From Leptospira sp. (GTDB lineage Bacteria > Spirochaetota > Leptospiria > Leptospirales > Leptospiraceae): DNA of 64,000 nucleotides. Position numbers and translations under genes: made by a program. Numbering within the stretch: the first letter of the stretch is position 1; the number at the start of each line of letters is the position of its first letter. Location: positions 62,001 to 126,000 of the forward strand of contig JAACWH010000020.1 in NCBI GenBank assembly GCA_009991425.1, written 5' to 3'. Under the pieces are notes generated by a model that saw nothing but the letters and a program-made list of their open reading frames with translations, ran no database searches and was not told the origin of the DNA. Below are positions 27,441 to 35,712 of the stretch, piece after piece.

Positions 27441-28580
27441 TTATTTCTCTGCCCAAGTATAAGAATTGTTTAATTTATAATTAGTCGCAGTAGCTATAAT
27501 AATTCCTATTAAATTTGCAATATAAGTGGTTAATTCAGGAAATAAATGAGGGAAATAAAACTGAAAGACTTGTAGAAGAAAAAACCAAGAAGAATATTGA
27601 ATCATGAATCCTATTAAACTAATTGAATTAAATTTTAAAAAAGCGGCACTTGCATTTTTAAATCCTTTCTTGGATCGATCTTCAAAAGTCCAAAAATTAT
27701 TTAAGAAAAAATTAAAAACAACACTTAGTTCAAATCCAAATGCAACAGCAGTTGATGGAAATAAAAAATTATTTTTAGAATCCAAGGTTTGAAAACTATT
27801 TGATGTAGTATTAAAGATAAACTGACCAAATAGATTAATAAAGACTCCTAAAAATCCAGTAATACCATATTTTATAAATGTCCAAGAAATAAAGGAACCA
27901 AACCGAAGGTCTATCAAAGCTATGATATATTGCTGCATCACGGTTCCAGAAAGTTTTGTTTCCCCATGTTCTCTTTTTCGAAAAGAATAGCCAAGCTCGG
28001 AAATTTTAATTTTAGGATTTTTAGCTAGCAGTTCTAAAAGTATTTTATACCCCCTCGGATTGATTCTATCTTTAGATTGTTCAAATACTTGTTTATTTAA
28101 AACAAAGAAGCCACTCATGGGATCATTCGTCTTAATTGGCAGCATAATCTTGGCTAAAATTGTTGCACCATAACTTAAAACTCTACGATACCAATTCATC
28201 TCGCCATAACTTCCGTCTACTGTTCTTCTTGATCCGATAACCAAATCAAAATCTCGAAGAAGTTCGATCATTTTTGGAAGAATGGATTCATCGTGCTGCA
28301 TATCAGCATCCATGATACCTAATATTTCTCCATTAGAGGACGCCATTCCCGTTACAACTGCACTTGATAGACCCTTTTCAGTTACACGCCGAATTACTCT
28401 AATTCTGGGGTTTTTAATAGAATAATTTTGTACAAACTGCCATGTCAGATCTGGTGAATCATCGTCAACTACTATGATTTCATAATTAATTTTATGTTTA
28501 GTAAAAAGAGATTCTAATATAGGTAAAAACTCTTTTATATTTTCTTTTTCATTATAGGTAGGAAGGATTAATGTGAACAT
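27441..28580 (-). CDS. Dpm1-like polyprenyl-phosphate sugar transferase fused to a GtrA domain
   Basis: 379 residues in two parts. The N-terminal GT2 domain (about 1-230) has FTLILPTYNEKENI, VVDDDSPD, DADMQHDE and VIGSRR, the signature of polyprenyl-phosphate mannose/glucose synthases. The C-terminal part (about 240-379) has four hydrophobic segments and the marks of GtrA (GITGFLGVFINL, FGFELSVVFNFFLNNFWTF), a family thought to flip or position polyprenyl-linked sugars. Such fusions are known. It would make and perhaps flip the sugar carrier for the GT-C enzyme encoded one base downstream. Confidence 0.88.
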   Translation of the reverse strand: MFTLILPTYNEKENIKEFLPILESLFTKHKINYEIIVVDDDSPDLTWQFVQNYSIKNPRIRVIRRVTEKGLSSAVVTGMASSNGEILGIMDADMQHDESILPKMIELLRDFDLVIGSRRTVDGSYGEMNWYRRVLSYGATILAKIMLPIKTNDPMSGFFVLNKQVFEQSKDRINPRGYKILLELLAKNPKIKISELGYSFRKREHGETKLSGTVMQQYIIALIDLRFGSFISWTFIKYGITGFLGVFINLFGQFIFNTTSNSFQTLDSKNNFLFPSTAVAFGFELSVVFNFFLNNFWTFEDRSKKGFKNASAAFLKFNSISLIGFMIQYSSWFFLLQVFQFYFPHLFPELTTYIANLIGIIIATATNYKLNNSYTWAEK

Positions 28581-28733
28581 TGGCTAATTTATAATAAATT
28601 TAAATTACAGCAGATTTTCAATTAAAATTAGTAAGAAAATACATATTAGCCATGTTTATTTAAAAAAAATAAATCTAGATTTTTTTATCGACGTTTTAAA
28701 TTGAAATTCGTTTTATCTTTTTAAGTATTGTTT

Positions 28734-30155
28734 ATGACAAATTTGCAATTGAATTTACTATCACTCTTTTTTTTGATTTTTGGTATAAGTATCCGCTTTT
28801 ATAATCTTGAGTTTCAATCCTTCTGGATGGACGAATTGTTCTCTATTTTAATTGCTAGTAAATCTTCATTAGCAGAAGTTTTGTCTGCTCATCAGATTGA
28901 AACGAATCCGCCATTTCATACTATTTTTCTTTTTTATTGGATTAGATTTTTTGGAGATTCAGTTTTTGCAATTCGACTTAGTAGTGCAATAGTTGGCATT
29001 TTAAATTTGCTATTATTATTCTATTTAGTAATAAAACCTAAATATTTTTCTAAGAGAATTTACCTTTATTCAATGATTCTTTTTTCTACTTGTTTAGGAG
29101 GGCTATTTTATAGCCAAGAAGTAAGAGCCTACTCGCTTTTAATGTGTTTCTCACTGATTTTCATTTTAAATTTTAATTCTATGTTATTTCAAATATATGA
29201 AGATAAATCTATTAAGTGGATAACTATTTTAAGTCTATTTCTATTCTCATTGCTACTTTCATACACACATTATTTTGGTTTTATTTTATCCGGAGTAGGA
29301 TTATTAATTTTGTTCTTTCACTCAATATTAAAATTTAATATTAAAAAGATTTTAACGATAATCGCTATAGGATCATTATTGATTTTGGGATATAGTTCTG
29401 AAATTTTAAAATTGATAAGTTTAGACACAGGAAGAGTTAATTGGATTCCATCTCCAAACTTATTGATATATTTAGAATTTTTAAATTATATATTTTATTT
29501 CCTTAAAGGTAAATATTTTTTATATTTTCTTATTTTATTTTTAATAACATTTTTGATTTCAATAATAAAAAAGAAAACTGAAGTAGGGGCTGCAATTGAA
29601 AAAAAAATAATCTATTCTTATTGCATGATGATTTTACTAGTTATTACTTTAACTTTTATTGTATCTCAATTTAAGCCTATTGTTACTGCTCGAAATCTAT
29701 TAGTTTTGATATTCCCATTACTTTTTATCTTTTCTTATTTATTGAATATAATAAAATTTAGGAGAAAGTATATCATAGATTTTTTGATTGTTATTTTTTC
29801 GCTATATATGTTTTTCCAATTTTATAGAGATTATCTTAAACCACATAAAACAGATTTTAAATCCTTAGCCCAATTTTGTATAAAACCACAATATGAGGAT
29901 TTTAAACTTTATGCTAAAGGTAGCCAAGATTTTTACAATTATTATTTGAAACAATCAAATTCAAGCAAAAGAGTGGAAGCCTTGCCTCCTTTAACAAATT
30001 TGAATATTAAAGAACTTCCCGATAAATTTATTTTGCTTGAAGCGGATTTGTTAGTTGAGCCAACAGAATTAGATTTAAAATTACTTAACCAAAGTCATCT
30101 TAAGTCTGAAAATGATTTTTTAGGAACAAAAGCTTTCGTTTATACTTTAAAATAA
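28734..30155 (+). CDS. Multi-spanning membrane glycosyltransferase (GT-C, GT39/ArnT-like)
   Basis: 473 residues from the ATG at 28734; an in-frame TTG two codons upstream is possible. About ten to twelve membrane helices. The first periplasmic loop reads SFWMDELFSILIA, with the conserved acidic D-E pair of the protein-mannosyltransferase/ArnT group, and SQEVRAYSLLM follows as in many such enzymes. The C-terminus is a soluble stretch of about 90 residues. It likely moves a sugar from polyprenyl-phosphate to an acceptor outside. It has no tight operon partner: a 150-base divergent region precedes it. Confidence 0.75.
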   Translation: MTNLQLNLLSLFFLIFGISIRFYNLEFQSFWMDELFSILIASKSSLAEVLSAHQIETNPPFHTIFLFYWIRFFGDSVFAIRLSSAIVGILNLLLLFYLVIKPKYFSKRIYLYSMILFSTCLGGLFYSQEVRAYSLLMCFSLIFILNFNSMLFQIYEDKSIKWITILSLFLFSLLLSYTHYFGFILSGVGLLILFFHSILKFNIKKILTIIAIGSLLILGYSSEILKLISLDTGRVNWIPSPNLLIYLEFLNYIFYFLKGKYFLYFLILFLITFLISIIKKKTEVGAAIEKKIIYSYCMMILLVITLTFIVSQFKPIVTARNLLVLIFPLLFIFSYLLNIIKFRRKYIIDFLIVIFSLYMFFQFYRDYLKPHKTDFKSLAQFCIKPQYEDFKLYAKGSQDFYNYYLKQSNSSKRVEALPPLTNLNIKELPDKFILLEADLLVEPTELDLKLLNQSHLKSENDFLGTKAFVYTLK

Positions 30156-30226
30156 AAATTTAAAATTAATCTTTCTTTAATGAAATTTTTATAATGACAA
30201 AAATAAAAAAAAATAATAATAATTTG

Positions 30227-31699
30227 CTAATCTTTTAATTTTATCCAAGAATACTCTCCTATTGTTAATAAGGGAGAACAAAAATTAAATGAATGACAAT
30301 AGAATTCTCTATTTGTGTTTTTAATAAGAATGTTTTTTATCTGATTCTCGTTAATTAGTTTAGCTTTTTCTAAATTAGATCTTTTAACCATATCATAGAA
30401 ATATAACTCTCCTGTAAATTTTTGTCCTAAGTAAACATATCCTGCTCCCCAGGCAAAAGTATCTTGTATTGTAACAAGTGAATTACCATTTACTCCATTT
30501 TTTTCAGCTTGTAAAAAAAGCTGAAGGTTATCATCAAGAAAGTTCCATTGAATTTTTTTGTTAAGAACTATACCATAAAGATAAAATGATCCTAGTAATG
30601 TAAAAAGTAAAATAGAGTAAGATACTTTAGGGTTATATTTTTTAAAATAAATATAAATATTCCAAATTCCAGATAGTATAAAAAATAAAAGAATAGGAAA
30701 TGTAAAATAAATAAATCTTAATTCTTTATGGGAAATAATTGAATGAATCAATATAAACATTATAGTCCCGAATATCAATGGATAATGCTTTTTATAATTA
30801 AAATAGATACCTGGGATTAAAAATATTAATAAGGCATTAAAATATCTATAATATTGCTTAAAATAAAAAGAAAAAGGACTAGTTCCCCATTGGTCACCTA
30901 CACCTTCTAATATGGTGACTTTAAAATAATTGATTGATGAAATAAAAGGAATTCCGAAGAATATTGTATCTGAAATTAAATAAATAATAAAACCAATCAA
31001 TAATCCCAAAATCAAATTAAAAATAGCCTTATGTAATTTAAGAGAATAAAGTTGATAGATTAAGAGTGGTGCATAAATACATAAAAACAGCGCCATTTGA
31101 AATCTAATTCCATAAGTTATTCCAAGTAAAATTGAAAACATTAATATATTCTCATTTTTTTCTTCAATTCTCGACTGAATATTAAAGACTGAAATTAATG
31201 TTAAGGCAGTAGATATACTTTCTGCTAAAGTTCGATATCCAAAATAATAATTTAAGGGAAATAATATAAAAACTATTAAAAAAAGTAAATATTTTAAAGA
31301 AAGAGAAGAATTACTACTATTTGTATTTTTTATTAAAAAATAATTAGCTAAGGATAAAATTCCACCTAAATAAAATATAGCAAGCATAATACGTGTGGAA
31401 ATATAAACTGTAATTGGATCAGATGAAAATAAATAAACGATCCTTAACCATAAAGATAAAAATTGTGGATAAAGAGAAGTTCTTGCTTTTTCTAAAAATT
31501 CCCAAGTGATATTTCCACGTCCAGTTACTATATAATGGGCTAGTTCCATGGACTGAAAAATTTCGTCAGGCCAATTGAATCCTTGTGAATATTTAATACT
31601 CAATAATATTCCTGGAAAAGAAAGTAATGTAACAAATAAAATCCAAAAATATTTGAATTGAGTAATTTTTTCGATACGATGAATGATAATTTGAAACAT
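30227..31699 (-). CDS. GT22-like mannosyltransferase (Alg9/PIG-B type)
   Basis: 490 residues with about ten hydrophobic helices. The first loop reads FNWPDEIFQSMELAHYIVTG and continues ITWEFLEKARTSLYPQ, which follows the eukaryotic GPI mannosyltransferase/Alg9 pattern HPDE-x-[WF]-Q-[SC]-x-E, TWE, then an R-S-x-x-[HY]-P; a TLAES segment and a late SHKELRFIYF match the HKE-x-RF motif of the same family. This supports transfer of mannose from a polyprenyl-phosphate carrier. Its Shine-Dalgarno (GAGGAA) and start are inside a hairpin. The gene is convergent with 28734 and divergent from the Dpm1-like gene at 31879. Confidence 0.8.
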   Translation of the reverse strand: MFQIIIHRIEKITQFKYFWILFVTLLSFPGILLSIKYSQGFNWPDEIFQSMELAHYIVTGRGNITWEFLEKARTSLYPQFLSLWLRIVYLFSSDPITVYISTRIMLAIFYLGGILSLANYFLIKNTNSSNSSLSLKYLLFLIVFILFPLNYYFGYRTLAESISTALTLISVFNIQSRIEEKNENILMFSILLGITYGIRFQMALFLCIYAPLLIYQLYSLKLHKAIFNLILGLLIGFIIYLISDTIFFGIPFISSINYFKVTILEGVGDQWGTSPFSFYFKQYYRYFNALLIFLIPGIYFNYKKHYPLIFGTIMFILIHSIISHKELRFIYFTFPILLFFILSGIWNIYIYFKKYNPKVSYSILLFTLLGSFYLYGIVLNKKIQWNFLDDNLQLFLQAEKNGVNGNSLVTIQDTFAWGAGYVYLGQKFTGELYFYDMVKRSNLEKAKLINENQIKNILIKNTNREFYCHSFNFCSPLLTIGEYSWIKLKD

Positions 31700-31725
31700 G
31701 ATTCCTCAACTATTTAAGGAATCAT
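31698..31725 (-). promoter_or_regulatory. Hairpin hiding start and ribosome-binding site of the GT22-like gene
   Basis: ATGATTCCT (31698-31706) and AGGAATCAT (31717-31725) are exact complements with a ten-base loop. On the minus strand the 3' arm holds the AGGA Shine-Dalgarno and two bases of the ATG. The 5' arm begins a tiny ORF (ATG ATT CCT TAA). This could hold translation off until the stem is opened. Confidence 0.55.
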
Positions 31726-31878
31726 AGAAATATCATTCTTTTTTTTTGCATGACACAAATAGAATTATTAATTTCAATGATTCAAAATGTAATTCCACTC
31801 AAAGTTTCTTTAATTTGGATTTCTGAATCTTTTTCCAATGGATATTAAACATTTTACAAGGACTTATTTCAGGATAAT

Positions 31879-32592
31879 ATGAATTCACTTATTTTTACTG
31901 CAACCTATAATGAAGCTGGGAATATTGAACGGCTTGTGAAAGAAATTTTTCAAATTGAGCCATCAGTTGATATATTTATAATTGATGACAATTCTCCTGA
32001 TGGAACTGGAAAGTTATTGGATGCAATGTCTTTAAAATTTAAAAAATTAAAGGTAAGACATCGAACAGGTAAATTAGGATTAGGTTCTGCCCATATAGAA
32101 GCTATGAAATATGCTGTTGAAAATAACTATGATATTTTAATTACTATGGACGCTGATTTTTCACATGATCCGAAATATCTTCCAGAAATGCTTAAGCTAA
32201 TTGAAACCAATGATTTTGTAATAGGCTCAAGATATGTTAAAGGAGGAGGACTTGGGTATGGATTCATAAGAACTGCTATATCCAAAACTGCAAATTTTCT
32301 AGCTAGGCTTCTACTTTCCATTAAATTGAAAGAGTGCACTACCTCATTTAGAGCTTTTCGAAAGGACTTATTAATTAAAATTTTAGACCAAAAAATATCT
32401 TCTACAGGTTATTCATTTTTCTTTGAAATGGTATTCATAGTAACAAGACTTACATCAAAGGTTAGTGAATTCCCTATTTATTTTGCAGATAGAATTGATG
32501 GTGAATCTAAAATTTCTAAAAATGAGATTTATCGCGGAGTAGTAACTTTATTTAAATTATTTCTTAATAGATTTAATTTTAAAAAAAAATAA
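31879..32592 (+). CDS. Polyprenyl-phosphate mannose synthase (Dpm1-like)
   Basis: 237 residues, GT2 without membrane helices, the soluble Dpm1 type that moves mannose from GDP-mannose to a polyprenyl phosphate. Marks: LIFTATYNEAGNIERLV, IDDNSPDGTG, MDADFSHDP and FVIGSRYVKGGG. GYSFFFEMVF and GESKIS in the C-terminal half also fit Dpm1. It is the best candidate for supplying the neighbouring GT22-like gene, which is read divergently from the same 179-base intergenic region. Mannose is the family's usual substrate; the sugar here is not proven. Confidence 0.9.
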   Translation: MNSLIFTATYNEAGNIERLVKEIFQIEPSVDIFIIDDNSPDGTGKLLDAMSLKFKKLKVRHRTGKLGLGSAHIEAMKYAVENNYDILITMDADFSHDPKYLPEMLKLIETNDFVIGSRYVKGGGLGYGFIRTAISKTANFLARLLLSIKLKECTTSFRAFRKDLLIKILDQKISSTGYSFFFEMVFIVTRLTSKVSEFPIYFADRIDGESKISKNEIYRGVVTLFKLFLNRFNFKKK

Positions 32593-32612
32593 GTTAATTT
32601 AATTAGGATAAT

Positions 32613-34073
32613 TCAATAGATAACTTCAGCGTCATCGAGAATTTTTTTAATTCCTGCATTAGGTTTCATTAGCATAAGATATTGGAAAGCAAACAATCCT
32701 GGGAAAATTTTACATAAAATTAAGGCAAATGCTTCTAAGATCGATCCTAATTTGCCAGGCATCACTGCTCTAAATGGAGCTGGGATTGGCTTGATCCATT
32801 CAATTTCCATTCCTGTTTCTTTTGCTAATTTTAATAAGGAGCTTTTCGTAAATAATCTTTTGTGTGTTATGTCTAAGATTCCCCTAGAAGCATAATTGAA
32901 TCTTCCAAACAGTAAATTAAGTCTTATAGCAAAAAATGCAACATTTGGAGTGGAAAGCATTATCTTGTAATTTTCTAAAGGAGAATCATTCCGAAGATTT
33001 AAGAGAAAATTTTCAGGTTCCGATAGATGCTCAATAATATCTAATAAGAGAACCAACGAAAAATTATCTTTTCCCCAAGGAATAGGATCTTTTTCTAAAT
33101 TTGCCTTTCGAAATTTATATGGAAAAGGTTTCATGGGAGGATAAAGATCAACTGAAACAGTTTGAATACCATTTTCTTCTAATTCCCGAGCAATGTATCC
33201 TGGACCAGAACCTAAATCTAAAACTTTTTCTAAGTTTAATTTGTATATTTCCTTAAGTGCTATAGAATGGCTTGAATAATTAGAATCAATTTTATTTTTA
33301 TAATGTTCATTTGAATCAAGATTTCTAAATTTTAGGGATACAAACATTCCCATTTTATGTAATTTAAATTGTAAAGTTGATAAAACTATATCCATAGCAT
33401 AGCTCAATCCATTCACATGGCAAACTTCATTTCCATAATGGGTAGGTATAGAAAATTCTGTAATTTTTGCATTTATGTGAAATGCTTGTAAAAGAATCTC
33501 AGTATCAAAATGAAATTCATTCGTATTCAATAAGAATGGAATAGATTTTAAAAATTTTATTGAATACCCTCGATAACCAGTGTGGTATTCAGAAATATTT
33601 CGATTGGTTAAAATATTTTGAAATTTGGTTAGAATCTTATTTCCAATTAACTTATAAATTGGCATTCCTCCTTTGATGGCAGATTTTAAATTCATAAGTC
33701 TAGAACCTAATACAATATCTGATTTCTCTTTTCTATAAGTATCAATAAAGTGGTTTAGTAAATCAGGTGCGTATTGTCCATCACCGTGAAGCAAAATTAC
33801 AAAATCATAAGCATTATTGATTGCATATGTGTATCCTAGTTTTTGATTCCCTCCGTATTTTTGATTGTGATTGTTTTTTAAAATCTTAAGATTTTTTAAT
33901 TTGTTTAATTTAACCCATTCTTTCGCGACTAAACTTGTCTTATCCTTAGAACAGTCATCTATAATTAAAATATCTATATTTATATTATTATAAAGATTAG
34001 ATGGGATTCTATTTAACACATCTTCGATATGATTTTCTGCATTGTAGGCAACTATAAATACTAAGGTTTTCAT
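32613..34073 (-). CDS. Fusion: GT2 glycosyltransferase plus SAM methyltransferase
   Basis: 486 residues. Residues 1-230 are a GT2 domain (TLVFIVAYNAENHI, IIDDCSKD, LHGDGQYAPDLL, SDIVLGSR). Residues about 260-420 are a class I methyltransferase with VLDLGSGPGYIARELEENGI (motif I), an acidic VSVDLYPP (motif II) and LVLLLDIIEHLSEPENFLL (motif IV). The two activities are joined, so a sugar might be attached and then methylated, or the carrier made and modified. Its start is an ATG and it is the last gene of a three-gene minus-strand set with the GT-C and polymerase-like genes. Confidence 0.85.
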   Translation of the reverse strand: MKTLVFIVAYNAENHIEDVLNRIPSNLYNNINIDILIIDDCSKDKTSLVAKEWVKLNKLKNLKILKNNHNQKYGGNQKLGYTYAINNAYDFVILLHGDGQYAPDLLNHFIDTYRKEKSDIVLGSRLMNLKSAIKGGMPIYKLIGNKILTKFQNILTNRNISEYHTGYRGYSIKFLKSIPFLLNTNEFHFDTEILLQAFHINAKITEFSIPTHYGNEVCHVNGLSYAMDIVLSTLQFKLHKMGMFVSLKFRNLDSNEHYKNKIDSNYSSHSIALKEIYKLNLEKVLDLGSGPGYIARELEENGIQTVSVDLYPPMKPFPYKFRKANLEKDPIPWGKDNFSLVLLLDIIEHLSEPENFLLNLRNDSPLENYKIMLSTPNVAFFAIRLNLLFGRFNYASRGILDITHKRLFTKSSLLKLAKETGMEIEWIKPIPAPFRAVMPGKLGSILEAFALILCKIFPGLFAFQYLMLMKPNAGIKKILDDAEVIY

Positions 34074-34108
34074 TATTCTCGTTGTTTCTTAAGTAAATTA
34101 ATTTTTGC

Positions 34109-35692
34109 TTAATTCACGGTATTTGCCGTGATTATAGTTACGCCATTTAATTCTTTAGAATCTTGAATTAAAATATTTAAGTTCGATGGATTTACATTAG
34201 TTTTATAGTTTTGGATTAATGAATCTGGAATGTCAGATGAGATATACATATTTTCTGGTGGAAGTAGAAATATTACTTTTTTGTATTTCTTAGGAAGTGA
34301 TTTCAGAAATAAAGTTATCTCTGTTTCGTTTGGTATATGAAAATGTGGAGTATTTAGAAACGATGGACCAACAAAAATAGATGTATATAGACTTGTATGA
34401 ATTACAAGACTATCATCAAGAATAAGACTATTTTGAAGAGAAGAAAAATCTTTTGAACTATTTCTCAACACCTTCATTCCTTCTTTTGTAGAAAGTTGGT
34501 TCCAATAAAGGGAAGTAATTATTAAAGCAAAAATTGCAAATTGAATGTATCTTGAGAATTCATTATAAGTTCGATTTAAAACCAATCCATAACCTAGTAA
34601 AATTAATAAAAAGGCTGTCTCTAAATATCTTAAACCAAAATAACCTACACCACCATAAAAATTAACTGAAAGTGGAATTAAGAATAAGGAGATAAATCCA
34701 GAACAAATGAATATAAATTCTAATCTTGTTAATTTGTTTTTAACTATTAGGTAAAAGGTTAAAATGAGTAAAACAAATAAGATTGGATAAAATTTTAAGA
34801 TACCATACATAATTTCATCTCCTAAGAGATAAGATCTTAATAATTGAAATTTAAAGGAAAGATCAGGTGAAACAATTCGATTTTCTAAAAGCGAAGAAAT
34901 ATATCTATAGCCTAAAATGTGTTTGGAGGTAAAATAATTATATATAAAAAAGATATTGATAGTTATTAAAAATCCACAACCAAATGAAATAGCATTTTTA
35001 AAACGATCCTTAAAATCATTTTTAGATAGAAAAATAAATATAGATATTGCAAAAGCTGGAATTAAAATTTCCATACGAAAAAATATTGAAATTCCGAGTA
35101 GGATACCAAAGAGTAAATGTTGCTGCCATTTTGGGTCAGCTTTTAATGAAAAATAATATAAAGCAATAATTATACTTAAGTGGTAGAGCGGACTTTCAGA
35201 AAAATCCATAGATGTTAAAAGTGGAAATGAATAAAAAAACATTAAAGCAAGAATGACATTTAAAAATTTTACTTTAGCAAAATTATTGAGAATTAGAAAA
35301 AATATTATAAATGCTATCAAATATAAAAGCAAAGGAACATACATTATTAACCTGTAATTATCGTTCCAAAGGAATAGCGAAGCTATAGTGGGAAAGAAGG
35401 GAGGGTATTCATACACACAGGTTTTTAATTTTGAATTAATTATCGTCCAAGGATATCGTATAGGATAGTATTTGAAATCAGGATCCAATTCTTGCTCAGG
35501 ATAATAACATTCTATATTTTTTTTGAAATTAGTAGTAATTTGAATTGTTTGAAAAAATTTAATTTGTCCATCACTTGCGATAAAAATATTATCTCTATCA
35601 ATATTGTATCTGAAGTTGAAAATATAAGTTCCAAATACTAAAAGAACTAGAAAGAAAATTTTATTGATTTTTATATATTTAATTAAGCTCAT
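34109..35692 (-). CDS. Multi-spanning membrane glycosyltransferase (GT-C), paralogue of 25967
   Basis: 527 residues with about a dozen hydrophobic helices. A large first loop contains FIASDGQIKFFQ and the motif CVYEYPPFFPTIAS, matching IDFPPYFPLLS of the protein at 25967; both also share FRMEIL/FRLEFI, a GYRY/GFRY and a GxRY motif, so the two descend from one ancestor. The first loop here is longer, with two Cys and repeated Tyr/Pro. It sits 35 bases upstream of the GT2-methyltransferase gene and 20 bases after the polymerase-like gene, probably one operon. Substrates unknown. Confidence 0.72.
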   Translation of the reverse strand: MSLIKYIKINKIFFLVLLVFGTYIFNFRYNIDRDNIFIASDGQIKFFQTIQITTNFKKNIECYYPEQELDPDFKYYPIRYPWTIINSKLKTCVYEYPPFFPTIASLFLWNDNYRLIMYVPLLLYLIAFIIFFLILNNFAKVKFLNVILALMFFYSFPLLTSMDFSESPLYHLSIIIALYYFSLKADPKWQQHLLFGILLGISIFFRMEILIPAFAISIFIFLSKNDFKDRFKNAISFGCGFLITINIFFIYNYFTSKHILGYRYISSLLENRIVSPDLSFKFQLLRSYLLGDEIMYGILKFYPILFVLLILTFYLIVKNKLTRLEFIFICSGFISLFLIPLSVNFYGGVGYFGLRYLETAFLLILLGYGLVLNRTYNEFSRYIQFAIFALIITSLYWNQLSTKEGMKVLRNSSKDFSSLQNSLILDDSLVIHTSLYTSIFVGPSFLNTPHFHIPNETEITLFLKSLPKKYKKVIFLLPPENMYISSDIPDSLIQNYKTNVNPSNLNILIQDSKELNGVTIITANTVN

Positions 35693-35712
35693 TGTTTTTT
35701 GTAAAATTTCAT

